Source of the DNA: WLND01 sp040398845
GTDB taxonomy: Bacteria > Actinomycetota > Actinomycetes > S36-B12
DNA: 64,000 bases
NCBI GenBank assembly: GCA_040398845.1
Contig: JBBATH010000002.1
Span: forward strand, 62,001-126,000
Direction of reading: 5' to 3'
The translations under genes were made by a program, and so were the position numbers. Positions 1 through 8,357 of the stretch are shown piece after piece (position 1 is the stretch's first letter; each line of letters begins with the position of its first letter). The notes beneath the pieces were generated by a model, which worked only from the letters and a program-made list of their open reading frames with translations, did not search any database and was not told the origin of the DNA.

Positions 1-40
1 CAACCACTCGCCGGGCCCGATCAGTGAACCGCTCGAACAT
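1..40 (-). CDS. clpC: ATP-dependent Clp protease ATP-binding subunit ClpC, N-terminus only (partial)
   Basis: Reading the minus strand from base 40 gives MFERFTDRARRVV, the canonical N-terminus of actinobacterial ClpC, an AAA+ unfoldase that feeds substrates to ClpP. A GGGAG ribosome binding site lies about six bases upstream of the ATG. The gene runs off the left edge, so only 13 codons are visible. It is divergent from ppc. lysS, which is normally close to clpC in actinobacteria, lies about 14.7 kb to the right on the same strand. Identification rests on this short but highly characteristic sequence. Confidence 0.85.
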   Translation of the reverse strand, partial: MFERFTDRARRVV

Positions 41-158
41 TCCGTGCTCCCTCTTCCGCTGCTCGATCGGGTTCGCACCCGCCGCTGCAGCAATGGTAAC
101 CGCGCTTGGCTTCTTCACCACTCCAACAGCGGACTGGTCCAGATGCTTTCCCACGGCT

Positions 159-175
159 GTACGCCAACCGCGAAC
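159..175. promoter_or_regulatory. Putative ClgR operator upstream of clpC
   Basis: The sequence GTACGC-caacc-GCGAAC is a near-perfect palindrome that fits the described actinobacterial ClgR target GTTCGC-N5-GCG with one mismatch. It sits about 120 bases upstream of the clpC start, in the clpC/ppc divergent region. ClgR is known to activate clp genes in Corynebacterium and Streptomyces. Binding here is inferred from the motif and position only. Confidence 0.55.
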
Positions 176-243
176 ACGAATGTCCGGGAAACACTTGGGA
201 AACGTCCGCGGGACACAATGATGGCATGTGCGAGGGTTTTGCG

Positions 244-2964
244 ATGAGTGCCGACGGTGATGCAGACCCCGGACTTCGCACCCAGATTCGCGAGCTTGGG
301 TCTCTCCTCGGCCAGACACTCGTTCGACAGGAGGGGGCGGCCCTCCTCGAACTTGTCGAGGAGATTCGGCACGAGGTGCGATCTGATCCCTCAAGGGCGG
401 CGGCGCGCCTTGCGTCAATTGATCTCTCGACAGCAACACTGCTCGCCCGGGCTTTCTCGATCTACTTTGATCTCGCGAACATCGCCGAACAGGTCGAACG
501 CTCCCGCGATGTCCTTACCCGGCGCGAGTCGACCGGCGGGCCGCTGCATCAGGTGGCCCAGATTGCGCGCACCCAAGGCATCGATATCGAGGCCGTGCGT
601 CACCTGAGTCGCACGATGTCGGTGCGCCCCGTGTTCACCGCCCACCCCACTGAGGCGGCGCGCCGGTCGGTGCTGATGAAGCTGCGGAGAATTGCGGACC
701 TCCTCCTTGACACCTCACTCGACCCCGCGCAGCAGCAGGCCCGACTCGCCGAGTTCGTCGAGCTTCTCTGGCAGACCGATGAGCTTCGGCTCCAGCAACC
801 CCATGTGATCGACGAGGCTCGAAATGCTCTTTACTACATCGACGACCTCACCCGGGGACCACTCGTCGATGTCCTCGAACGCCTCGCATCTGCCTTCGGT
901 GAGCTCGGCGTGGACTTGCCGCCCCAGGCCAGGCCGCTCAGCTTCGGCTCCTGGATCGGCGGTGATCGCGATGGAAATCCCTTCGTCACCCCGGAGGTCA
1001 CCGCTGACGTCCTCGCGTTCCAGCGTGAGCACGCCATCGCAGACCTCATGCCGCTCGTGAACCAGCTCGTCGAGGACCTGTCGATCTCCGAGCGCATCTG
1101 CCCCTCGTGCGATGAGTTACGCGCATCCGTCGCGGCTGACCTCCAGCAGCTGCCCGATCTCGAGCCGCGCTACCTGCGCATCAATGCCGAAGAGCCCGTC
1201 CGACTCAAACTCACCATCGTTCGTAAACGTCTCCAACTCACCCGGGATCGGGCAGCCAAGGGCAGTCAGCACCAGCCCGGACGCGACTACGCGAAGACCC
1301 AGGACCTCCTCGATGATCTCCTCCTCGTCAGGGGCGACCTCCTTGCCAGCCGGGGTGAGCTCGCCGCCCACGGGGTGCTCGACCGAGCAATTCGCGTGAT
1401 CGCAGCAATTGGCCTGCCGCTGGCAACCCTCGATATCCGTGAGCACGCCGACAAATACCATCACGCCCTCGGCCAGCTCATCGATCGTCTCGGCACCGTT
1501 GCCCGTGACTATGAGCAGCTGACCAGGGCCGAGCGACTCAACGTCATTCAGGCCGAGCTTGCGAGCCTTCGCCCACTCGCACCGACGCCCCCACCACTCG
1601 ACGCCGACGGCATTTCGACCTACCGCACCTTCGTCGCAGTGCGTGAAGCCCTCGACCGGTACGGCCCCAGGGTGATTGAGTCATGCATCGTCTCGATGAC
1701 CCGCGGCGCCGACGATGTCCTCGCCGCGGTGGTCCTCGCCCGCGAGGCTGGGCTGGTCGACACGGGCAACGGTACGTCACGCGTGGGTTTCGTACCGCTC
1801 CTTGAGACCGTGGACGAACTCCGGGCAGCTGGCACGATCGTCGATGAGCTGCTTGGCACGCCTCTCTACCGGTCGCTTGTCCGCTCACGCGGCGACGTCC
1901 AAGAGGTCATGCTCGGCTACTCGGACTCTAATAAGGATGCCGGGATCACCACCTCGCAGTGGGAGATTCACCTTTCCCAACGACGCCTTCGAGATGTCAC
2001 CAGCCGGCACGGGGTGCGGCTGCGCCTCTTTCACGGACGCGGTGGAACGGTCGGACGAGGTGGCGGCCCGACCTATGAGGCAATCCTCGCCCAGCCCTGG
2101 GGTGTGCTCGACGGGGAGATCAAGGTGACCGAGCAGGGTGAGGTCATCTCGGACAAGTACCTGCTGCCCACCCTCGCGCGTGACAACCTCGAGCAGATGC
2201 TCGCCGCTGTCATGGACGCTTCCCTGCTTCACCGAGTGCCTCGCAGCGAGAGCGATCGGGTCGATGCCTGGGATGCCGTCATGTCGATCACCTCCTCTGC
2301 TGCCCAAGCCAGCTACCGAGCGCTCGTCGACGACCCCGACCTGCCCCGGTACTTCGCGCTCTCCACGCCGGTCGAGGAGTTCGGGGCGATGCACCTCGGA
2401 TCTAGGCCGTCGAGGCGCCCTGACACTGCGGCCGGAATCTCGGGACTGCGCGCCATTCCCTGGGTGTTCGGCTGGACCCAGTCCAGGCAGGTGGTGCCTG
2501 GCTGGTTCGGGGTCGGCGCCGGTCTGGTTTCTGCGCGCGAGGCAGGCCATGGCGATGCCCTTGATGACATGTATGCCACCTGGCACTTCTTTCGCAACTT
2601 CATCTCCAATGTCGAGATGACCCTTGCGAAGACGGATCTCGGCGTGTCAGCGCAGTACGTTCGGGCACTCGTTCCCGATGATTTGCAACGGTTTCTTGAG
2701 CAGATTCGAGTCGAGCATCAGCGAACAGTCTCAGAGGTCCTTGCCATCACCGGGCACACGAGCCTGCTCGCCGGCAACCCGTCGCTCGCCCGCACCCTCG
2801 AAATCCGCGACACCTACCTGCTTCCGCTTCACTCGCTGCAGATCTCCCTGCTCGAGCGCGTTCGTGCCGCACGCATGAGGGGTGAGGAGCCAGACCCCAC
2901 GCTCGCTCGCGCACTGTCAGTCACCGTCAACGGCATCGCGACGGGGCTTCGCAACACAGGCTGA
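244..2964 (+). CDS. ppc: Phosphoenolpyruvate carboxylase
   Basis: Carboxylates phosphoenolpyruvate with bicarbonate to oxaloacetate, an anaplerotic reaction of the cytoplasm. The 906-residue product has the family's usual length. Visible signatures are the catalytic-His motif FTAHPTEAARR (His about 134), GSWIGGDRDGNPFVT, GYSDSNKDAG (about 558) and FHGRGGTVGRGGG (about 596), and it ends in the typical NGIATGLRNTG. The reading frame is open further upstream, but ATG 244 has a GAGGG ribosome binding site at the right distance, so I chose it over ATG 226 or 106. Its 3' end overlaps the convergent hutD gene by 38 bases. Confidence 0.95.
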   Translation: MSADGDADPGLRTQIRELGSLLGQTLVRQEGAALLELVEEIRHEVRSDPSRAAARLASIDLSTATLLARAFSIYFDLANIAEQVERSRDVLTRRESTGGPLHQVAQIARTQGIDIEAVRHLSRTMSVRPVFTAHPTEAARRSVLMKLRRIADLLLDTSLDPAQQQARLAEFVELLWQTDELRLQQPHVIDEARNALYYIDDLTRGPLVDVLERLASAFGELGVDLPPQARPLSFGSWIGGDRDGNPFVTPEVTADVLAFQREHAIADLMPLVNQLVEDLSISERICPSCDELRASVAADLQQLPDLEPRYLRINAEEPVRLKLTIVRKRLQLTRDRAAKGSQHQPGRDYAKTQDLLDDLLLVRGDLLASRGELAAHGVLDRAIRVIAAIGLPLATLDIREHADKYHHALGQLIDRLGTVARDYEQLTRAERLNVIQAELASLRPLAPTPPPLDADGISTYRTFVAVREALDRYGPRVIESCIVSMTRGADDVLAAVVLAREAGLVDTGNGTSRVGFVPLLETVDELRAAGTIVDELLGTPLYRSLVRSRGDVQEVMLGYSDSNKDAGITTSQWEIHLSQRRLRDVTSRHGVRLRLFHGRGGTVGRGGGPTYEAILAQPWGVLDGEIKVTEQGEVISDKYLLPTLARDNLEQMLAAVMDASLLHRVPRSESDRVDAWDAVMSITSSAAQASYRALVDDPDLPRYFALSTPVEEFGAMHLGSRPSRRPDTAAGISGLRAIPWVFGWTQSRQVVPGWFGVGAGLVSAREAGHGDALDDMYATWHFFRNFISNVEMTLAKTDLGVSAQYVRALVPDDLQRFLEQIRVEHQRTVSEVLAITGHTSLLAGNPSLARTLEIRDTYLLPLHSLQISLLERVRAARMRGEEPDPTLARALSVTVNGIATGLRNTG

Positions 2965-3526
2965 CTCGGACCACATAGCCATGACCGATGAGGCTGACGA
3001 TCCCCGCGATTCGGATGAAGTCCCGCGGCTCGAGGGCGAGCACCGGCTTCGTCTCGGTGACCCAACTGCCCGTCAGTACACCGAGCCACAGGGTCTCCCC
3101 CGGCTCCGATGCCGCCTCGATCGGCGAGGATCCGTCCAGGATGTCAACCACGCAGGTCACGCGATCACGTCGATACATCACGTTGAGATCCCGAGTGGGG
3201 CCATGCGGCAGGGTGCATGAGGCAACCGACTCACCGGCGAAGTGCACCGGCGAGAAGGGCTCGATGGGTTGGGTGTCACCGTCCAGGATCAGGTTCATCC
3301 CTTCGCCTTCGATGAGGACGAGGACGCGATCGACACCGACGAACGCTGAGAAATCACCATCGACCGATATGTCGGCAAGACTGATGCGCCAGTCGAAATC
3401 GGCGAGCCCCGCTGCGCTCGGGCTGATGGCGACCTCATGGGTAACCCCTGACCCGTTCGCCCAGGTCATCTGCCTCATCGCATCGGACCGTACGAGCTCG
3501 CCGACCCCCTCGACTACGGCACCCAA
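2927..3526 (-). CDS. hutD: HutD/Ves-family protein
   Basis: A 199-residue double cupin-like protein of the HutD/Ves family, recognised from MTWANGSGVTHEVA, FDWRISLADI and the DLNVMYRRDR segment. HutD proteins usually accompany histidine-utilisation genes; in Pseudomonas one is reported to bind formylglutamate and limit pathway output. This is the last gene of the minus-strand operon that begins at 12683. The apparent start is TTG 3526, which overlaps the previous gene by 13 bases; ATG 3478 is possible but would remove conserved N-terminal strand residues. The final 38 bases overlap ppc on the opposite strand. Confidence 0.75.
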   Translation of the reverse strand: MGAVVEGVGELVRSDAMRQMTWANGSGVTHEVAISPSAAGLADFDWRISLADISVDGDFSAFVGVDRVLVLIEGEGMNLILDGDTQPIEPFSPVHFAGESVASCTLPHGPTRDLNVMYRRDRVTCVVDILDGSSPIEAASEPGETLWLGVLTGSWVTETKPVLALEPRDFIRIAGIVSLIGHGYVVRVSLCCEAPSRCR

Positions 3527-4038
3527 CGGAGCTCACTTCTGTCGTGCCGTCCGAGCTTCACAACCACGATCTGCACCGGCACCTCGTCAATCGGCCGGAG
3601 CTCCACCGCCATCGGATCGTCCCCCTCCCACACCAGCACATCGCCGGTGCCAACGATGAATGGGCCATCGTGAGCGGCCCCCGCCTCGACGATCGCGATC
3701 CACAACTCCCCCGCTGGCCGGCACAGGGAGGCCGGCCTGTCGAGCACCTCAACATCGATGGCCGCCGTGATTGCCATCGCATCGAATCGGACGTTGACGA
3801 AGTGGATGCCCCGGCCGGCACCCGATACCTTCAGGCTCACCGCATCCATGGCATCGGTCATCGGGGCAGCACGGGTTTCGAGGCGCACATCCCACATCCA
3901 TCGTTCTCGCGCAGGGCTGTCGGGACTCGCCGCCAGTTCAATGCCCCTATCTATTGCGTCATCATCATCTATTGCGTCATCATCAACGGATGCTGACGGC
4001 GATCGGAGAAGTAGTTTCACTGCAGGCTCCCGGGCCAC
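3514..4038 (-). CDS. Hypothetical protein, weakly HutD-like C-terminal half
   Basis: A 174-residue protein lying between hutF and hutD and sharing their strand, with a 32-base gap to hutF and a 13-base overlap with hutD. Its C-terminal half (GIHFVNVRFD, then AGELWIAIVEAG and VGTGDVLVWEGDD) resembles in pattern the second barrel of HutD, so it may be a diverged or partial HutD paralogue. Near residues 18-30 there is an acidic stretch, VDDDAIDDDDAID, encoded by a tandem 18-bp repeat. No signal peptide or membrane segment is visible. Function is unknown; the HutD resemblance is my inference and is weak. Confidence 0.5.
   Translation of the reverse strand: MAREPAVKLLLRSPSASVDDDAIDDDDAIDRGIELAASPDSPARERWMWDVRLETRAAPMTDAMDAVSLKVSGAGRGIHFVNVRFDAMAITAAIDVEVLDRPASLCRPAGELWIAIVEAGAAHDGPFIVGTGDVLVWEGDDPMAVELRPIDEVPVQIVVVKLGRHDRSELRWVP
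3951..3986. repeat. Two tandem copies of an 18-bp in-frame repeat
   Basis: Two adjacent 18-base units (3951-3968 and 3969-3986, beginning CTATTGCGTC) differ only at their last base. On the minus strand they encode the acidic Asp/Ala/Ile repeat near the N-terminus of the HutD-like protein. The unit is a multiple of three, so gain or loss of copies would keep the frame. Confidence 0.8.
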
Positions 4039-4070
4039 TCAGGGGTGGATGTCAATCAGCGGTGGCAAAC

Positions 4071-5414
4071 TCATTCGGACCATCGGACCCGATCCCACAC
4101 CTCGCCAATGACCGATACAAGCTCGGCCCCAACGTCCTGAGATCGGTGCCTCCCACCCGACACCACGATCGAGCCATCGACAACAACCGTGTCGACATCA
4201 CTGGCGAAGGCAGAGAGCACGATCTGGGATGGATCACTTCCAGCAGTTCGGACGGTGTCGGCTCGCACAGCGACGAGATCAGCCCGCTGACCAATCTCGA
4301 TCAGTCCAGCATCCTGCCAACCAAGGGATGCCTGGCCGTGCGTGGTCATGGCTGCGATTAACTCAGCGGGCTGGAGTCGTCCGCGCTCGTGGTGGTGCAA
4401 GCGCTCATGCATCTCAAGCGCTCTTGCCTCCTCGAGGAGGTCGATGACTGCGTGCTGGTCAGATCCGAGGCAGAGCGGTGACCCCGCGAGGGCGAGTTCC
4501 CGAGCCGGGCCAATGCCATCGGCAAGATCTCGTTCGGTGGTGGGGCAGAAGCAGGACGAGGTGCGCGATCCGCCGAGCAACCGGATGTCTGCGTCCGAGA
4601 GATGGGTCGCGTGAACGGCGGTCGTGAGCGGCCCCAAGGCCCCGGCTTCCGACAGCACCTGAGTGGGGGAACGGCCGTACGCCGCCTCGCATGCATCGTT
4701 CTCGGCTTGCTGCTCGGACAAATGCACGTGTAGCGGCCGCCCTGCCGCAGCGTGGACGACGGTCGGGATCTGGTCGCGGGGCACCGCGCGCACCGAGTGG
4801 ATGGCGGCACCGATGTTCGTCGATTCATCGCCTGCCAGCAGAGCGAATCTCTCGGCCCATCGCCTCGCATCGCCGTCGCCGAACCTTCGTTGAAGTGGCT
4901 GCAGTTGCGTGTGCTCGGCATCGGATAGTCCACCCGTCAAATAACAGGTATCGAGGAGGGTCAGGCGGATGCCGGCCTCGCGTGCGGCATGACGCAGTGA
5001 CTCGCCCATCGCATTTGGGTCGTCATACGTGGAGCCATCTGGCGCGTGATGGACGTAGTGGAACTCGCCGACGGAGGTCACCCCCGCGAGCGCCATCTCG
5101 GAGAAGACCGCCCGGGCCAGCCGAAAGTAGAGGTCCGGATCTAGGACGTTCGCCACCTCGTACATTCGCTCACGCCACGTCCAGAACGTGCCTCCGTCAC
5201 CATGACTTCGCCCGCGAAGCGCCCGGTGAAACGCATGCGAATGCGCGTTCGCAAACCCGGGGAGGACGACTCCGGGCAGCAGGACGACCCTCGCCTGTGA
5301 CACCGCACCACAGGATTCGATGCTTGCGATGCGCCCGGTCTCGTCGACCGTGACGTCAACCTTTTCGCGCACCTCGCCATCGATCCACGCGGACGAGCAG
5401 CGATAGACCTGCAT
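4071..5414 (-). CDS. hutF: Formimidoylglutamate deiminase (HutF-type iminohydrolase)
   Basis: A 447-residue amidohydrolase-superfamily enzyme that hydrolyses N-formimino-L-glutamate to N-formyl-L-glutamate and ammonia. Family signatures are NAHSHAFHRALRGR (metal ligands His58 and His60), GEFHYVHH, HVHLSEQ and GSDQHAVID. It starts at 5414, overlapping by one base the stop of the M20 amidohydrolase gene, which implies coupled translation. The usual upstream histidine genes (hutH, hutU, hutI) are absent from the window, so the physiological substrate could be formiminoglutamate made elsewhere or a close homologue such as formiminoaspartate. The identity at family level is strong. Confidence 0.88.
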   Translation of the reverse strand: MQVYRCSSAWIDGEVREKVDVTVDETGRIASIESCGAVSQARVVLLPGVVLPGFANAHSHAFHRALRGRSHGDGGTFWTWRERMYEVANVLDPDLYFRLARAVFSEMALAGVTSVGEFHYVHHAPDGSTYDDPNAMGESLRHAAREAGIRLTLLDTCYLTGGLSDAEHTQLQPLQRRFGDGDARRWAERFALLAGDESTNIGAAIHSVRAVPRDQIPTVVHAAAGRPLHVHLSEQQAENDACEAAYGRSPTQVLSEAGALGPLTTAVHATHLSDADIRLLGGSRTSSCFCPTTERDLADGIGPARELALAGSPLCLGSDQHAVIDLLEEARALEMHERLHHHERGRLQPAELIAAMTTHGQASLGWQDAGLIEIGQRADLVAVRADTVRTAGSDPSQIVLSAFASDVDTVVVDGSIVVSGGRHRSQDVGAELVSVIGEVWDRVRWSE

Positions 5415-6643
5415 CAGGCGAGTTCGCGCAGCACGGCAGTCAGCGCCTCGACACCCGCTAGGCAGTCGTCACGTTCGGCGTGCTCATGGGGCGAATGCGA
5501 GACGCCGGTCGGGTTTCGGACGAAGAGCATGGCTGTCGTGATGCCGGCCGAGGCAAGGATGCCCGCGTCGTGGCCGGCCCCTGTTGGGAGGACCGGAACA
5601 GTAGGCACGCCCTGCTCCACCGCGATCGCTGCAGCGAGTCGGTCGCGGAGCGCCTCGTCAAAGTCGAGCACGGCCGTGACCGACTCTGCCGTGACATCGA
5701 CCTCGGTACCGTTCTCCCAGGAACTCACCGTCGCGTCAGTGCTGATGCGTTCGAGCACCTCATCAAGGGTCCGCTGATCCACTGCCCGGGCGTCGAGCCA
5801 GGCCCGCACCTCCGACGGGATGGCATTGGTGCCGTTTGGCTCCACTTCCAACCGGCCGAAGGTAGCCCGGCTGTCGTGTTTCCTTGCGGCCGCATCGGCA
5901 CTCAGCGCGGTACGAGCAAAGGCGATCATCGGGTCATGTCGGTCGACCATCCGCGTGGTGCCCGCATGATCTGCGACCCCACGAAAGGTGAAGCGGTATC
6001 GCCCATGAGGCCAGATCGAGGTCGCGACCCCCACTGAGGCTCCCTGATCAATGAGCGAGCGACCCTGCTCTACGTGGAGTTCAACGAACGTGCCGATGCG
6101 GCCGAGGCGCTCGTCGTCTCGTCCGAGACCCGATGGGTCATGACCGGCAGCCGCCATCGCCTCTGCCATGGTCGCACCATCGCGCCCCCGAAGCGCCCTG
6201 GCCTTGTCGGGCTGCAGCTGCCCGGTCATCAGCCGCGATCCAGCGCAGGCGATGCCGAAGCGCGCGCCCTCCTCGTCGGCGAAGGCCACCACCGCGATCG
6301 GCACGCTCGGGGACAGGCCCGCACTACGCGCGGCATCAAGGGCTGCGAACGACGTCACCACGCCGAGCGGTCCGTCAAATGCACCCCCGTCAGGCACTGA
6401 ATCGAGGTGAGATCCGATGACGAGCGCTGGCGCGTCCGCTTTGGCCCCGCTTGGGATCCACCAAGCCCACAGATTGCCGTTGCGGTCGACCTCAACGTCG
6501 AGGCCTCGGGCCGTGGCCGTCGAGACGAACCACTCGCGGCACGCCAACTCGGCCGGGTCGTAGGCGAAGCGGCGATAGCCACCGGTCGCAGCATGTCGGC
6601 CGATTGGCTCGAGCTCAGCCCATAGGGCGTCGAATTCGGTCAC
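5414..6643 (-). CDS. M20-family amidohydrolase (allantoate amidohydrolase / N-carbamoylase type)
   Basis: A 409-residue dinuclear-zinc amidohydrolase of the AllC/beta-ureidopropionase group. Metal-ligand motifs are GSHLDSV (His79, Asp81), GGAFDGPLGV (Asp90), ADEEGARFG, ELHVEQG and the C-terminal SHSPHEHAE. Family members hydrolyse allantoate, N-carbamoyl-amino acids or ureidoglycolate. Directly beside hutF it may instead deformylate an N-formyl amino acid, taking the place of HutG; that is inference. The start ATG overlaps the stop of the upstream ATPase gene by four bases (ATGA). Confidence 0.8.
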   Translation of the reverse strand: MTEFDALWAELEPIGRHAATGGYRRFAYDPAELACREWFVSTATARGLDVEVDRNGNLWAWWIPSGAKADAPALVIGSHLDSVPDGGAFDGPLGVVTSFAALDAARSAGLSPSVPIAVVAFADEEGARFGIACAGSRLMTGQLQPDKARALRGRDGATMAEAMAAAGHDPSGLGRDDERLGRIGTFVELHVEQGRSLIDQGASVGVATSIWPHGRYRFTFRGVADHAGTTRMVDRHDPMIAFARTALSADAAARKHDSRATFGRLEVEPNGTNAIPSEVRAWLDARAVDQRTLDEVLERISTDATVSSWENGTEVDVTAESVTAVLDFDEALRDRLAAAIAVEQGVPTVPVLPTGAGHDAGILASAGITTAMLFVRNPTGVSHSPHEHAERDDCLAGVEALTAVLRELA

Positions 6644-7407
6644 ATGAGCACCTTCGACAGGAATGACTTCGTTCGCTCGTGCTGGGGCTTCGCGAGGACG
6701 TCGCGCGGGTGACCGCTCTCGATGATGACCCCGCCATCCATGAACACCAGGTTGTCGCCCACCTCTCGAGCGAAACCCATCTCGTGCGTGACAACGATCA
6801 TCGTCATGCCATCGTCGGCCAATTGGCGCATGACGTCAAGCACCTCGCCCACCAGTTCGGGATCAAGGGCCGACGTCGGCTCGTCGAAGAGCATGAGCTT
6901 CGGTTCCATTGCGAGGGCGCGCGCAATCGCGACGCGCTGCTGCTGGCCACCGGAGAGCCGATTGGGATAGACATCAGCCTTATGGGTCAGGCCAACCCGA
7001 TCCAAAAGTCGTTCAGCCCTTTCTCGAACGACAGCAGCACTTTCGCGCTTCACCCGGATGGGGGCCTCCATAATGTTCGCGAGGGCGGTCATGTGCGGGA
7101 ACAGGTTGAACGATTGGAACACCATGCCGATCTCCCGCCGCTTACGAGCAACGTCCTTCTCGTGCAACTCGTAAAGTTTCCCGCCGTGCTCGCGATAGCC
7201 GATCAGCTCACCATCGACTGACAGTCGGCCGGCATCGATGCGCTCAAGGTGATTGATGCACCGAAGGAAGGTCGACTTGCCCGAGCCCGAAGGGCCAACG
7301 AGGCAGAACACCTCGCCTACCGACACCTCAAGTTCGATGCCGTTCAGCACCTTCAGGTGCCCGAAGCTCTTGTGCACCTGCTCGCTTTTCACCATGGGAG
7401 CGGTCAT
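6640..7407 (-). CDS. Polar amino-acid ABC transporter, ATP-binding protein
   Basis: A 255-residue ATPase of the GlnQ/HisP type that would energise uptake through the adjacent permease. It shows Walker A GPSGSGKST, Q-loop VFQSFNLFPHMT, signature LSGGQQQR, Walker B LMLFDEPTSALD and the switch His in VVTHEM. The frame is open for 63 more codons upstream, but ATG 7407 overlaps the permease stop as ATGA and precedes the conserved domain, so it is the start. It lies between the permease and M20 genes in the catabolic operon. Confidence 0.92.
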   Translation of the reverse strand: MTAPMVKSEQVHKSFGHLKVLNGIELEVSVGEVFCLVGPSGSGKSTFLRCINHLERIDAGRLSVDGELIGYREHGGKLYELHEKDVARKRREIGMVFQSFNLFPHMTALANIMEAPIRVKRESAAVVRERAERLLDRVGLTHKADVYPNRLSGGQQQRVAIARALAMEPKLMLFDEPTSALDPELVGEVLDVMRQLADDGMTMIVVTHEMGFAREVGDNLVFMDGGVIIESGHPRDVLAKPQHERTKSFLSKVLM

Positions 7408-8357
7408 CTGATGCCTCCGCTGGAACTCGTCACGCTTGGGGCGGGGGCCTGCGGCCGAGGCGAGTGGAAGGTGAAGAAATTCCGGCGGAGTCGCTGCCAC
7501 GCGGTCATTGGCATGGTGCGCGCATTGCCCTTCGCGAAGTGCCGTTCGATGTAGTACTGCCCCACGGTCAGGACCGATGTCATAAGGAGGTACCAAAGGC
7601 TAGCAACGATGAGGAGCGGAATCGTCTGAAAGGTCCGAGAGTAGATCGACTGGGCTGAGTAGAGCAGTTCCGCCAGCGTCACGATGCTCACAAGTGACGT
7701 TGTCTTGAGCATGCCGATAGTTTCGTTGCCTGCTGGCGGGATGATCACCCGCATGGCCTGCGGCAGGACGATGCGACGCATCGTGAGCAGCCGGCGCATG
7801 CCGAGCGCGTGCGCCGCCTCGACCTGACCATCGTTGACCGACTGGATCCCCGCTCGCGAGATCTCAGCCATGTACGCCGCCTCATTTAGTCCCAGACCCA
7901 AGATGGCTGCGATGAACGGGGTGATCGCGGCATTCGTCTCGACCGAGAAGAAGGTAGGCCCAAAGGGAACGCCAATCGAAAGTTCGGGGAACAACGCCGC
8001 GAGATTGAACCAGAAGATGAGTTGTACGAGCACCGGAGTGCCCCTGAAGAACCAGATGTAGACCCAGCTGATGGTCGAAAGGACAGGGCTGGGCGATAGT
8101 CGCATCACCGCCAGGATCACGCCGAGCACGATGCCCACCACCATCGCAACGAGGGTGAGATAGAGGGTCTGGCCAACGCCCTTGAGGATCGTCTCGGAGG
8201 TGAAGTACTGCCCGACGACACCCCACTGAAACAGCGGGTTGCTCACAAGCGCGTTGACGAACATGGCCGCCAGCACAAGCATGGCGGCTACTGTCAGCCA
8301 GCGCCCCGGGTGTGGAAGTGGTACAGCCTTGATTGGGCTCACCTCACCGGAACTCAA
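7404..8357 (-). CDS. Polar amino-acid ABC transporter, permease
   Basis: A 317-residue inner-membrane permease of the HisM/GlnP (HEQRo/GGGxF) family. Several hydrophobic helices are evident, and the cytoplasmic coupling motif reads EAAHALGMRRLLTMRRIVLPQA, with the EAAxALG core. The C-terminus carries a polar tail rich in Pro and Ser. Only one permease gene is present, so it probably acts as a homodimer. It overlaps the upstream Rieske gene and the downstream ATPase gene by four bases each, indicating a single transcript. Confidence 0.9.
   Translation of the reverse strand: MSSGEVSPIKAVPLPHPGRWLTVAAMLVLAAMFVNALVSNPLFQWGVVGQYFTSETILKGVGQTLYLTLVAMVVGIVLGVILAVMRLSPSPVLSTISWVYIWFFRGTPVLVQLIFWFNLAALFPELSIGVPFGPTFFSVETNAAITPFIAAILGLGLNEAAYMAEISRAGIQSVNDGQVEAAHALGMRRLLTMRRIVLPQAMRVIIPPAGNETIGMLKTTSLVSIVTLAELLYSAQSIYSRTFQTIPLLIVASLWYLLMTSVLTVGQYYIERHFAKGNARTMPMTAWQRLRRNFFTFHSPRPQAPAPSVTSSSGGIR

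Noticed and set aside
24..221. Plus-strand short frames upstream of ppc
   Set aside because: They overlap the clpC start region and ppc leader and show no coding features.
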